A stretch of DNA of 22,832 bases from Volvariella volvacea V23 (Eukaryota; Basidiomycota; Agaricomycetes; Agaricales; Pluteaceae): positions 7,916 to 30,747 of the forward strand of contig KB722742.1 of NCBI GenBank assembly GCA_000349905.1. Reading direction: 5' to 3'. Under the pieces are notes generated by a model. That model saw only the letters and a list, made by a program, of their open reading frames with translations, ran no database searches and was not told the DNA's origin. This document shows positions 1 through 9,727 of the stretch, in pieces. Both the position numbers and the translations under genes were made by a program. The first letter of the stretch is position 1. Every line of letters starts with the position of its first letter.

Positions 1-1150
1 CAATAACAAATATATACATACAACCTTCATGTATATAAGGCTTGTATCTCTGGGTTTCGCTCCCTAGATCAATCAATTCTGTCTCTTAGACTGATACCAC
101 CATCATCTGAGTACGTTCAACCCCAGCATTGTAACTCTTCTCCTGCAAGATCCCTTGTTGGTCAGTTGTCCTGTAACATGAGGGTTGCATTAACACCTAT
201 GATGCTGGCTACCAGCACCAATGCTGTGCCTGATCCATCACTACTCCCACCTATCTTGACGAAAGCCAAGAATCTCAATAGGTACATTTGTCTTTTCAGA
301 GAAGTTAAGAAATCAGATGGCCTAAAAATTGGTAAGCTTGACAACATGCTATGATAGGAAACAGACAATAACAAATACTAAAAAGCAACCAGGTAGTGCT
401 TAGCTTTCTTGAGATCTTGCTGTTATCTCCAAGTCTGCTATGTATTGTGGATTCAGCAGAAAACCCCTTTGAAACTATTTGACAAAAACACAACTTTAAG
501 TGCATTATGCAAGCATTTTAACCCCACTCGTGTTCTAATCCTACTTGTCAGGGCTTGTAAGAGCCCTCGACATAAACGCCCAACACTCAGACACCCATCA
601 AGCGTCTACACTGCACTAACCAAGTGCTCACCCAGCATTTACATTCGTATTGACACCCACCAAGCGTCTTCATCATTTCATTCTTCTTTTCCTTTTCCTT
701 TTCCATTACTCCCCTTCCATTATATCTTCGATACATAATACGTATTACTCCATTCTACCTCTTACACATCACCCTTACCTACACATATCCGCTCATCTGT
801 ACCCTATACCCACTCTACCCATCTCCATCTTTCCATTTATGATATGCCCTTTGTTTCGTATTGAGTCCGATGATTCAATCTTGTTCTAGATGAACATGTG
901 TCGAGTCAGATGACTAGTTATGATTTCATATGACTCCGTCCCCTTCCCACATTGACTGCACATGACACGGGCTTATGCATACATGCTGACCCAGCTTATG
1001 CGTCCCTGGGTCCGTGTGCTACACTCTTTGCTTAGGACTCCCACTTTGATATGTTCATTCTTACCCCCCACTTCTCTTCACCCAAGAGATTATATCCCTT
1101 TATATACCTTTATTTATCTTCGAGTAGTATATATACCATACTGCTCTTGC

Positions 1151-1194
1151 TACCTATTCCCCAGCTTTAAAGATTCTTCGCTTGGGAATAGGTA
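1151..1194. repeat. Hairpin-forming inverted repeat
   Basis: TACCTATTCCC at 1151-1161 is exactly complementary to GGGAATAGGTA at 1184-1194, leaving a 22-nt loop. The phrase TTCTTCGCTTGGGAATAG on the right arm recurs with one change (TTCTTCACTTGGGAATAG) about 60 bp further on. It may be a relic of a small mobile element or a coincidental stem. No function is claimed. Confidence 0.5.
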
Positions 1195-1412
1195 AGCAAC
1201 TACGAGCTAGCCTCTTCTTTACACACCTTTACTTACTATTCTTCACTTGGGAATAGAATCTGAGTATTCACTTTTTCCTCAACACTACTCATGTCACCCC
1301 CAAGTTCGGCAACAAGAACTTCGTGATGCGGTCTTGGAGCTTCTTGCTGTATAGGATGTATCTATGATCTATTGGTGCATTTTTAGAAGTGAGGTGCACA
1401 TTTTGAGTGAAG

Positions 1413-1496
1413 ATGCTGAGCGGAGTCCTGTGCCTCTTGGCGCTAGCATCAGCACAGTTGCACACGGATCTAGACTGTTCTTATGACAGCGAATGA
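1413..1496 (+). CDS. Possible micro-ORF with signal-peptide-like start
   Basis: This 27-codon frame starts with a very regular secretion-signal pattern, MLSGVLCLLALASAQ: a short n-region, a leucine/alanine core and an ASA cleavage-type box. It then continues for a dozen polar residues to a TGA. That is what the first exon of a small secreted protein looks like, but I found no good splice donor before the stop and no continuing exon. It may be chance or the truncated start of a dead gene. No family can be named. Confidence 0.2.
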   Translation: MLSGVLCLLALASAQLHTDLDCSYDSE

Positions 1497-1578
1497 AGTA
1501 CAGCTTCGTGCGGCACTAGAAAGGCCTCAGATGTCTATCCGCCTCTATGCTTGACAGATCACCGACGTCACTCCATGA

Positions 1579-1718
1579 TATATAAATCATTGACGATCGT
1601 GAAAACCCCATACATCTATGGATTCCCAAGTTACTAAGCACCTCTACAACGCATTCAATGGCTTCGTGGTGCCACCGGAGCACCTGAGCCTCATGAGAGC
1701 ACTAAGTCATATCATTCC
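1579..1718 (+). pseudogene. Possible 5' remnant of a DUF6593-like gene
   Basis: A TATATAAAT box at 1579-1587 precedes an ATG at 1618 whose first codons read MDSQVT. Both intact DUF6593-like genes of this window start MDSQIT, and the nucleotide match (ATGGATTCCCAA) is exact to the minus-strand gene. After about 34 codons the frame reaches a GTACGT donor-like site at 1720. Beyond it I could not find the tryptophan-containing exon or the C-terminal hydrophobic segment of the family. It is either a truncated third copy or an unrelated short first exon. The match is only six residues, so this is weak. Confidence 0.3.
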
Positions 1719-1969
1719 CGTACGTAGTTTGATCCGTACTAGAAATTTGATGACTGAGTAAGTGCTATGAATAATGAAAGCTAGAGCAGAAGAGCTCGAC
1801 ATTTTTTCCCTACCTCTTGGGCGCTTCCTGAGAATCTCTGCTTGACAGTAGCGGTTGACATGATGAATGTCAACATCCAACATGACTAGTAAGCTATTTT
1901 GGGACGTTGTTTCATTGCCAAGAAGCAACCTGCACTGCGGTCGGGTGCACCGAGATAATTCCTTTACAC

Positions 1970-1977
1970 TATAAATT
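1970..1977 (+). promoter_or_regulatory. TATA box of the first DUF6593-like gene
   Basis: TATAAATT lies 43 bp before the ATG at 2013. This is a usual position for a fungal TATA element serving a short 5' leader. Confidence 0.5.
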
Positions 1978-2012
1978 ATTCGTCGTAGAATGCCACCTGC
2001 ACGTCAGCACCC

Positions 2013-2755
2013 ATGGACTCCCAAATAACTCTCGTACAGCCACCATCCTCCAACCCAGACAAGGTCCTTTACTTCGACCGTCCTAGCTTCACTGACGTCC
2101 GCATAACCGACAAGCACAACCAAGTTGTATACGACGTCAAGAGTGATAAACACGGTTACACGACAAAGATATACGAAGGAGAAAAATCAAACGAATCAAA
2201 CGAGCCTTGTGTAATAATTCAGAAGTCGGTCATATTTTCAGACAAAGTGAAGTTCAGAGGCCAAGACCCTGTGAAAATCAAGGATTGGATAAATGGCGGG
2301 GATCAAATTTCGCTTTTGTGAGCTCGCTGGCTTGGATTGCAATATTGTTGAATCTGACTCATGCCATAGTACATTTCAGCATGAGGGAAGGAAATATGTC
2401 TGGAAGGCTACCGGATCTTACCAGGTCTCAGTACGTATTACATTGGGATTTTCTTATAAGCGTCCCCTCTTAGCTTCTTTCCTTTTATCCCCCCTAGTTT
2501 TACGCTGAAACAGACGCCGAGAATCCAATTGCGTGGTTCCAAGACCCCATCAGATCAGTTGGTGCTAGTGGAAAAGCCGTGGTCGTACCTGGCTATCTTG
2601 CATTGAAGGGAGAAGCATTGTTGATGATAGATGTTGTCTTGGCTTCGTACTTGGTGGTTGCTCAGAAGGTAACAAAGAACATAATGGGAAGAGGAATTGG
2701 GGAAGGCCAAGCGCTCTCTATCATGCCGCTAAATGTTAGTACTTTCGTTACATAA
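2013..2755 (+). CDS. DUF6593-like protein, 3 exons, 207 aa
   Basis: My model joins 2013-2317, 2370-2430 and 2498-2755. Intron 1 (GTGAGC..CATAG, 52 nt, CTGAC branch site) and intron 2 (GTACGT..CCTAG, 67 nt) keep the frame. The protein starts MDSQITLVQPP. It has a beta-rich first half with the phrase VKFRGQDPVKIKDWI, then the core phrase GRKYVWKATGSYQ, and ends with a hydrophobic stretch (ALLMIDVVLASYLVVAQKV) after a short glycine-containing loop. That order, including a Y-x-W-K core and a final hydrophobic strand or helix, is what I know of DUF6593 proteins, which are expanded in basidiomycetes and probably have a tubby-C/LURP-one-like fold. The cellular role is unknown. It faces a paralogue on the opposite strand 588 bp downstream. 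A final intron at GTTAGT near 2735 cannot be excluded, so the last few residues are uncertain. Confidence 0.65.
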
Positions 2756-3343
2756 AGGACTCAAGAATCATCTAAATTCGGGCATTTCGCATGAAATCGA
2801 ACATTCATGCATAACAGAATACCGATATTGCATATGGACCTATATTGTATCCAATACGACATCCTTCTCTAGCTACTGCGTTGTGATGTGTAGTATACTG
2901 CCCACAAAGTTAAGGCATCGATCCTTGTCGACATGTCAGACGTCACACTAAGTTTCAACCTGCTCTTCTCTTCATCATGACCGTATTCAGGACCATCAGT
3001 ATTCTAACAGCGTGACAACAGGACTCTCTCCATCGGTGGTTCGAGGACACGTACATCTGTCGGCCGATTTATGTGCAGTTTCCTTAGATAGCTTAGATAG
3101 TTCTTTATACACCCGAAGCTCCAAACACCGGTTGTTTATCGACACCGTAGACAGTGTCCTGTAATAATTGTACATCATTTATCTCTGTGATGTGGATATC
3201 GGGTGTGAGGGCTAAATGAATGTTGTATAATCGATAGGTGTCATAGCTACAAGTATCACTATAGACATAGGCATAAAGTAGTCATGGATCCCAAATTAAA
3301 ACAGGGAATAAGTATATATGAATTATACACTATGTCCATGAAT
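2756..3343. other. Intergenic region between convergent genes
   Basis: This 588-bp AT-leaning gap holds the 3' ends of the two DUF6593-like genes. I see only short, unrelated open frames and no repeat or RNA gene. Confidence 0.5.
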
Positions 3344-4203
3344 TCAATACGAATACAGCAACGATGCAGTAATGTTCGCCGTCACTATCTCGTGCGTTGG
3401 TCTCCCGCATGCCTCTTTTGAGTTCGGTTGGTAATCCTCATCCAAAGGCCTTCCCTGATTTGGTAGAAAGGAGCCTTGCTTTACAAGAATCCAAAACGAG
3501 GTGATAATATCCTCCACAACCTCCAGTGCCCAAGCTTGGACGACCAGAGTAAGGGCAGTCGGTGAACTCCACCGCGTGTCGAGGTGGGCCACTGAAACAG
3601 ATTTCGGCTTAATTTGACTCTCGAGAGATAGCTACAGATGCACAAAATAAGCCTTGAATCTCAAGCGGAACGTATAAGACTTACAGTCAACCGCCGTTTC
3701 GCGTCCATTCTCCACACCATATTTTCCCGCTGCGTCTCAACAAGAGATCCAAACCTATTTATCACAGTCAAAAACCCACCTATGCCTAATCACACACGGA
3801 ACACTCACGATCCATCACTCAAAAACGACCTCCTCATCCACTTCCCCAAACGCACACTTCTGGGACCCGATTCACCCGCACTCGGGCCTTGTACCGGAAA
3901 TTCCACCATATCAGGAAGAACTGGTCGTCTCTGGATAGCAGCGACCAACCTCCCCGTCCCGATCTCTCTGAACTCCGTTCTCGTCGAGCTTTTGTTTCCA
4001 GAACCTAGACCACGCAGACTCGCCAACGACGACGAAGCGCTCCATGCACGTGAAGATTGTGAGTGAGGATTGGTGGTGGAGAAGGTGGCAATGGAGTAGT
4101 GAGGCATTGAGCCGATGGATATCGTAGGGTGGTTGGGTGTCAAGTCGAAGGTGAGCTCCACGGATGATGGGAGGTTGTCCACGAGTGTGATTTGGGAATC
4201 CAT
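3344..4203 (-). CDS. DUF6593-like protein, 3 exons, 250 aa
   Basis: On the minus strand the model joins 4203-3809, 3754-3685 and 3631-3344. Introns are 54 nt (GTGAGT..AATAG) and 53 nt (GTAAGT..TGTAG), and the phases match. The protein starts MDSQITLVDN. It carries the pattern HYSIATFST, then a serine-rich insert, then TGRLVAAIQRRPVLPD, a basic KWMRR step, and in exon 2 ENMVWRMDAKRRLT, the family's W-R/K core. Exon 3 gives ALTLVVQAWALEVVEDIITSF, the C-terminal hydrophobic segment, followed by a polar tail of about 45 residues that the first gene lacks. Together these support a DUF6593 member and a paralogue of the gene at 2013. Function is unknown; a tubby-C-like membrane or lipid-associated role is only inference. 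A TATATATAA element lies about 105 bp upstream of the ATG. Confidence 0.65.
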
Positions 4204-4809
4204 GGACGATGTAGTGGGAAAAAATAGGAGCGTGTGGTAGTGATAATATGACAGGTACTAGCTAGGTGGGTAATTTGCTTCGGAAGGCGAGCATGACTTG
4301 CGTGCGTCTTATATATACCCTGTACTCTTACCATTTTAATTCTACTAGGCTACCGCTAGACGGGTAATAGATCTGAAACCAACAGAAAGGACAGTGATCC
4401 AGACGGCCTATTCGAACGCTCTGCGTCCAGCCTCGAGGGGCCCACTCTCTACAAACAACCGGAAAACTTGAACAGCTGTCCGCTCGCTTGCCCAACGCAC
4501 ACAGCATACTCGACAGACGGATGGATAAGAAGAGACAGAGAACAGCAGATCGCGAGCGCATCGCACCTGGCGATGTGGCACTCACCTTGCATTCGCGGCA
4601 TCTCCCGCCAAATTTTCACAGCACAGCCTCGTTGAACAAATGCCTACTGAATCGAGTTGCTACATAGGCGGTGGCAATAAACCCACCTGGACGTTTCTTG
4701 AGATATGTCGTGCAGGAAATAGAGAACAGAAGCTGTACACAGTCTATGTCTAATTTTCTGGGTACACGTCGTGAGATGTCGTTAATAAATTTGCCATGAA
4801 TTTTTCGTC
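4204..4809. other. Upstream region of the DUF6593-like gene and 3' side of the transporter
   Basis: It contains a minus-strand TATA-like run (TATATATAA, 4309-4317) that probably serves the gene starting at 4203. A plus-strand frame open from about 4396 to 4664 reads protein-like (for example LEQLSARLPNAHSILDRRM) but matches nothing I know. On the minus strand a good donor (CAAG|GTGAGT) and acceptor (TTTCAG) flank about 220 bp, possibly a 3'-UTR intron of the transporter. None of these is firm enough to call as a gene. Confidence 0.4.
4309..4317 (-). promoter_or_regulatory. TATA-like element for the minus-strand DUF6593-like gene
   Basis: TATATATAA on the minus strand lies about 105 bp before the ATG at 4203, somewhat far for a TATA box but the only good candidate upstream. 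Confidence 0.4.
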
Positions 4810-7061
4810 TCAGTTCGTGTCGACCGTCGAGTACCCCACGTCGTACCATCCTCTCATCTCCTCGCCGTACCGGATTATTAGATATATCAACCTGTGCAAA
4901 AGAAAAAAAAGGAGAAATAAGAACGCGGCAACCAAATGAAATGACACGGAAAGGAACTTACCCGAATCCGAGCCACGCCAGTACAGCAGAGACAGCATTC
5001 GTAAAGACTACCCCGAATTTGTTGATGGATGGCAGGATTCCCGCTATCGCTATAGACATGAAGAAGGAACGCAGGCCGCTATGGAAGCGCCACATTGAGC
5101 ATATATTGTGCGTGGCGTCGGGCAGGTGACTCACTTGTTGGCAGCCATACTATCGGCGCTGCGTGAATGCATTACGTCTACAAGATAGGATGCCGAGGGT
5201 GAGAGCACCAAGTCCACCTTGATGATTACACGTCGAGCAAGCTTCATAAGAGCACGAAGGCAACGACAGGAAGGTACGCACCCCAATGCCATTCATAAAC
5301 AAGCATAAAAGATTTGCGACCAATCCGATTTTTCCGGGGACATAGTGCGTTATAATTCCACTTAGCAGGACAGAAATTGGCGCAAAAACCAGCCCGCCCC
5401 ATTTGGTTGCACGGAGTCGATCTTCAGGGTACCATACACCGCCTCGATTTGCCCTCCATTGGACGACGATCTTATCTGAGATTCGACCAGCTAAAGGGGC
5501 ACCAACTGCACAAGGTTAACCGGCGATTCGCGTAGTATCGGAAACACGAGAGGAGAGAGCACAAAATGAATGCAGGGTTAGAGAGTGGGAATGGTTCGAA
5601 GAGATAGCATAAAACGCACTCGTGTTACCGAGTCCTGCCGGAAGGAAACATGCGCCGATCAGTGCCTCATTGGTGATACCATACCGAGCACCCTATTAGG
5701 TCAAAAGGTTTTTCGTTATTGCCAAATCCCCAAGGGAAACATGGGGACTAACGATGGTATATGCAATAGGAACGAGGAGGACTGAAGGACATGAGTGCTG
5801 TGAGTTTGAAACCGATGCTTGCGAACTTGACGCACCGTAATCACTTAGCAGGACCAACAACCCTGAGAGAGACTGTGATATCATATCCAATTTCATTAAG
5901 CAATCTTGAAGTACTTAAATGAGAACATACCAGGGCCAGCAAGTTGGGGCTCCGTAATAGCGACAACGGGCTCAAAGGGTTTCGAATGAAAGACGTCCAT
6001 TTGATGTCTTGTGTTTGAGACCGCAATTTATCAATCCCACGAGTGTTGGGATGCATCGTCTCCGGGAAGAAAAAGAGCATTAGGAGGAAAATCACCACGC
6101 TCACAAGTCCGAGTATGTGTTGCATGATCCGCCACGAAAGGTATCGTGCTGCCACTCCTAACGTATGAGGGATTGAGCTAGCGTGCGATAGGTCGCTCAC
6201 AGTGCACTAACCTCCTGTCAGTGGAGCTAATGCAGGTCCAAGAAGGACGGCCTGATTGGACGAGTGCCAACCCTTCAGAGTAAGCATGCAGAGTTGATAC
6301 GATATACGACTTACACCAAAGAAAATCCCCATGGCTTGTCCTCTCTCCTCCAACTTGTAAACATCTCCGATGACACCTGCTCCGACAGAAATTCCAGGTG
6401 CAGATCCGAATGCCTGAGTGAATCTCCACATCATAAGCTCTGGTATGGAAGTTGCCAAGCCCACTCCGAATGAACCGACAATGAGGAGTGGGAGGCCAAA
6501 AAGATAGACGGGTCGTCTGCCATCTGTAATAGCAATTGACTCAGCACTGAGCTAAATAAAACGTAAAGATGACATACAAAACGTTGAATACGAAGCTCCG
6601 CACAACCCCCCAAACGATGCCGCAAAGACAGACAAACTGACCGCAAGACTGGCATGACGAGGATTTAGAAGATGAATCCCTCGATTAGTACGTGCATATA
6701 CACCTAGGATCAGCGTAAAATGTGACGACATACCTGATGACCTCTCCGGTCGAACCCAAGTCCTTGGCAATCTGGGGTATAGACGGTATGAACGTCCCAG
6801 ATACAAACACTGCTCAAAATTGGTACAATTCCAGATGATTCATGTGAGAATTAATACGGTTCGGGTTAATCGTTCGCCCAGCCGACGTTCCAAGGCGATG
6901 TGTCACTTACAGGGTATCAAACCGCACCAAGCCACCATGACCACAATCACCCTTTTTTTCCACCTGGAAAACCTTTCATAAACCAAGTCGTGCTGGAGCT
7001 GACGAGTATACGAAGACACATTGTTGGAGGGTGAAAGCAGCGGGCTCTCCTCAGACGACAT
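4810..7061 (-). CDS. MFS transporter, DHA1 (drug:H+ antiporter) type, 13 exons, 476 aa
   Basis: Exons on the minus strand: 7061-6911, 6809-6734, 6648-6578, 6523-6315, 6251-6212, 6157-5931, 5872-5836, 5781-5741, 5692-5620, 5505-5282, 5217-5135, 5078-4962 and 4891-4810. All phases close to a 476-aa frame, the usual length for 12-helix MFS carriers. The start is MSSEESPLLSP; an upstream ATG at 7343 in frame gives an unlikely 94-residue extension. Helix 1 begins WKKRVIVVMVAWCGLIP. YGRRPVYLFG (about residue 100) is the motif A loop after helix 2. LLGPALAPLTGG is the motif C of antiporters in helix 5. GNTIGAPLAGRISD (about 307-319) is typical of the DHA1 family. It is expected to be a plasma-membrane or vacuolar proton-coupled exporter of small molecules; the substrate cannot be read from sequence. 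Its promoter region lies just downstream of lectin A on the same strand. All key motifs are present and I see no break. Confidence 0.88.
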
Positions 7062-7439
7062 CCTGAGATGGTGTGCAAGAGTCAGTGCGAATCTTGGAGG
7101 CGGATCGGCAAAACACTGGGATGAACTTTCTGATCTCGGCACTCTCCGATCAGAGAGCACGTGCGAGCGATGAGTCATTGATGCCACGTGGTTGCGAGCT
7201 GACCATCGCATGCGCGCTACGGGGGTCAGATACTTGGTGTTGGCCGTGAGGGCATTGAGATATGCGCTACAATGGCGAGTTGCGGCATTTGCTGGTCTGC
7301 CTTTCCTCCTAAATTGAGGTGGCTCAAGCTCTATGACTGCCATCTTCGGCCATCCAATTCCCCTGGCGAGTTATATTCCCAACGACGTTGCCATCCTTGA
7401 TGTCGGCCGATTTCCATAACATATTCTTATACACAAATG
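7062..7439. other. Intergenic: transporter promoter and lectin A 3' flank
   Basis: This 378-bp gap separates two minus-strand genes. It must hold the transporter's promoter. An open frame runs through it in phase with the transporter's first exon, but its composition is not protein-like. Similarity to the 3' flank of lectin B ends within about 20 bp of the stop codon. Confidence 0.45.
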
Positions 7440-8718
7440 CTATAGGACACTGCTACTAACTCGGTGATACAAATTAGCTGGGAAGCGAATGTGGCTTGCA
7501 TTCCATCCTCCCGCTTGCGGAAAGGATCCAAGCCCATTAAATAGTTTCCTTTTAGGACTAAATCCTCCCTTTCCATCATTGAAAGCCGCGTAAACTCCAT
7601 CATTACCAAAGCCAACAATATCAGGTCGCCCATCGCCAGTGAGGTCAGCCAAAAACCTCTGGTGTTCCCCGACACGCCAATTCTGATCGTATCCGAAATC
7701 GTGGAGAACGACCTTTGCGGGCTGGAATGTACCGTCACCATTGTTCAAGGCTACATAGACACCTGGATTCCCAAATCCGATGAGATCCGCGCGTCCATCC
7801 CCAGTGAGATCTACGACAAATCGTGGGTGCTTATCAATGCGCCAACCTCCGTCGTAGCCAAAATGAGTGCAGACATTGGTTTGAATTTGGAAGGTGCCAT
7901 CGCCCTTATTGAGCCCGACCCATACACCGGAAGATGCAAACCCAACGAGATCCACCCTACCATCTCCTGTCAAGTCGGCAACGAATCTGAGATGATTTTC
8001 TACACGCCATCCCTTGTCATAACAGAAATAGCTGTGGATAATCTTGGGTTGCCCGAAGGATCCTTCGCGATTGTTGATCGACACATAAGTCGCATTCTCC
8101 CCAAAACCAATAATGTCCGGATACCCGTCGCCAGTGACGTCTCCGAAAAGGCGGACGTGTTTCTCGACTCTCCAGGTTTGATCATAGCCGTAACTGCCGA
8201 TAGCAAGGTAGGGTTCACCAAAGGTTCCATCTCCATTGCTACGAGAAACCATAACTCCAGAACTGGCAAATCCAATTATGTCCGCTCTACCCGCCTTCCG
8301 GATATCAATAAGAAAACGAAGATGATTCTCGACTCGCCAGCCCTGATTATATCCAAAGCGATGAAGAACCAGCTTTGGCTGTTCGAACGTATTGTCGTCG
8401 TTGTTTTTGGAAACGACGACACCATAATCGCTGAATCCGACGATATCCCCTGTGCCGTTACCGGTGATGTCTGCGACGAGACGAGGGTGTTTATCGTTCC
8501 TCCAACCGCCAGCATTGTTGCCGAAATCCGTCAAAACCAGTTCTGGCGTGAGGCTCACGCAATTACGTACGATGGTGACCCCTGCATCACCGAAGCCAAC
8601 AAAATCGGCGCAGCCCTTTTTGCGGGTTGATGGTACTAGCGACCAGCGCGAAAGGATAGTGAGTACAAGGAAGAGCGAGAGTGGGAAAGCAAGTACTTAT
8701 GATTTGACCTGCCGACAT
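7440..8718 (-). CDS. PVL-like seven-bladed beta-propeller lectin A, 2 exons, 405 aa
   Basis: The model joins 8718-8697 and 8635-7440 around a 61-nt intron (GTACTT..GCTAG). The spliced N-terminus runs MSAGQIIIPSTRKKGCADFV. Seven repeats of about 55 residues follow, each with a W-x-x-x-x-H-x-R step (WRNDKHPR, WRVENHLR and so on) and most with a calcium-type loop D-x-TGDG-x-x-D followed by IGFG. The end, HIRFPANLY, supplies the last strand that closes the ring with the N-terminal DFVGFG strand. Length and pattern match the mushroom lectin PVL (about 400 aa), which binds N-acetylglucosamine and sialylated glycans; sugar specificity here is inferred. Without splicing the ATG frame is broken, because this intron is not a multiple of three. 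The stop used in lectin B (TGA) is CGA here, adding eight residues, HRVSSSVL. It may be functional or starting to decay. Confidence 0.78.
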
Positions 8719-8787
8719 ATTTCAATATTCAAGGAATCGTAGGGGGATTTAGAACTTGAATGCTAGGAATATGATAAACGTCTGGTC

Positions 8788-8800
8788 TATTTATTCGAAA
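8788..8800 (-). promoter_or_regulatory. Shared lectin core-promoter box (A)
   Basis: The plus-strand string TATTTATTCGAAATCC is, on the minus strand, an AATAAATA element. It lies 70 bp before the ATG at 8718. The same element with flanking GAAATCCAA is found at the same 70-bp distance in lectins B and C. Confidence 0.55.
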
Positions 8801-8950
8801 TCCAAGTACGTCCGGACCTCTTTGATACAATTCCCTTCAGTACTCAGTGTCAAAGGTGAGGGATTGCATGTAATGGCCACCATATGTATTCCGGTGGTTG
8901 ATTAACACCGGATTCCATAAACGGTTAAGAAGAAGCCGGAGGCACTATCG

Positions 8951-9005
8951 CGGAGCCAAAATACAGCCAAAAACTATTTGTTATAGCCTCCGGCGAGTTC
9001 AATGC
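8951..9005 (-). repeat. Recurring GCCGGAGGCTATAA element, copy 1
   Basis: On the minus strand this reads GAACTCGCCGGAGGCTATAA followed by a stretch ending GGCTGTATTTTGGCTCC. Related copies occur at 12863-12920 and 13581-13645 (same strand) and at 19250-19320 (opposite strand), all upstream of lectin genes. Confidence 0.5.
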
Positions 9006-9727
9006 TACGTACCTCTCGTTGGGAAGTGGCTAATTGTGAGTCGTAATTGGCCTGAGCTTCTATGTCGTGTGCTCATCATTGCCAAGTTTATGTTTGGGAC
9101 TAAAAGGAATGCGTCCAATTCATTTTCACCATTGCTAACTTTGTGCTATTATCAGAATCTATCCCTTTCTTTTCATCATGGAAGCCCGATGTACCGGAAC
9201 GGGAACTGTGATGATTGGTACCAACGGCACACGCGACCGTCTGTACTTTCTCGTATCTACATGATGTCTGCCTCAATGGATCACTGGTTATGCAGCGACA
9301 ATGCCCTCGGAACATAGATGACCGAAGGAGCTGATATTGGATTGATAGCTACAGGCAGTTAAAGCCTCGGTACTTTCTTAGTCCCAAAGACGATCAAGAC
9401 AGGTATCCCCAACTTGAGTGAACTCATATTACTCATTTGAATGCAGATATCTTCGACATGCACGCAACTAAGACCATCTCCCTAGACCTCAGACTGATGA
9501 CATAGACAGTTCTTCGCCAACCATAGCATGAAGAGCAAGACAATTAAGGTCAACGGACGAGCACAAAATGCTGGATGCGAGGGCAGTGGTGTTGCATTCC
9601 AAATGAGAGTCTGGCAGTTGGTCTTGAGTGCGAAATATGCACCGCAATAGCGGTTAGTAACCCTGAGTCTCGGCATTTGCCGGTCTAGCACACGTGGCTC
9701 GTTCAATTCACGCCAACTCAACACCTT

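Larger units (their letters stand above)
1..1617. other. Intergenic region, no convincing gene
   Basis: No open frame here resembles a protein family I know, and the frames are short and on both strands. Bases 540-1130 are strongly pyrimidine-rich on the plus strand, with a small CTTTTC-type microsatellite near 686-712. A perfect 11-nt inverted repeat lies at 1151-1161 and 1184-1194, and its right arm is echoed near 1233-1250. The texture could be decayed repeat DNA, but I see no terminal repeats or transposon protein to prove it. Confidence 0.5.
8719..9727. other. Lectin A upstream region, conserved with lectin B
   Basis: This region holds lectin A's promoter and F-box-gene upstream DNA. 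From the ATG out to about 9530 it aligns nearly continuously with 12652-13470 upstream of lectin B. The short open frames on both strands are not shared intact by the two copies: the plus-strand frame at 8898-9317 is stopped several times in the B copy. Coding function therefore looks unlikely, and the block is best read as a duplicated promoter and intergenic segment. Confidence 0.6.

Noticed and set aside
7662..8630. A 322-codon plus-strand open frame opposite lectin A, with a similar 196-codon frame opposite lectin B (11593-12183)
   Set aside because: They are exact antisense shadows of the repeated propeller coding sequence; the repeat codon pattern keeps the opposite frame free of stops. 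The sense frames carry recognisable domains.
8898..9317. A 139-codon plus-strand frame upstream of lectin A
   Set aside because: The duplicated counterpart upstream of lectin B has several stops in the same frame, so coding is not conserved.
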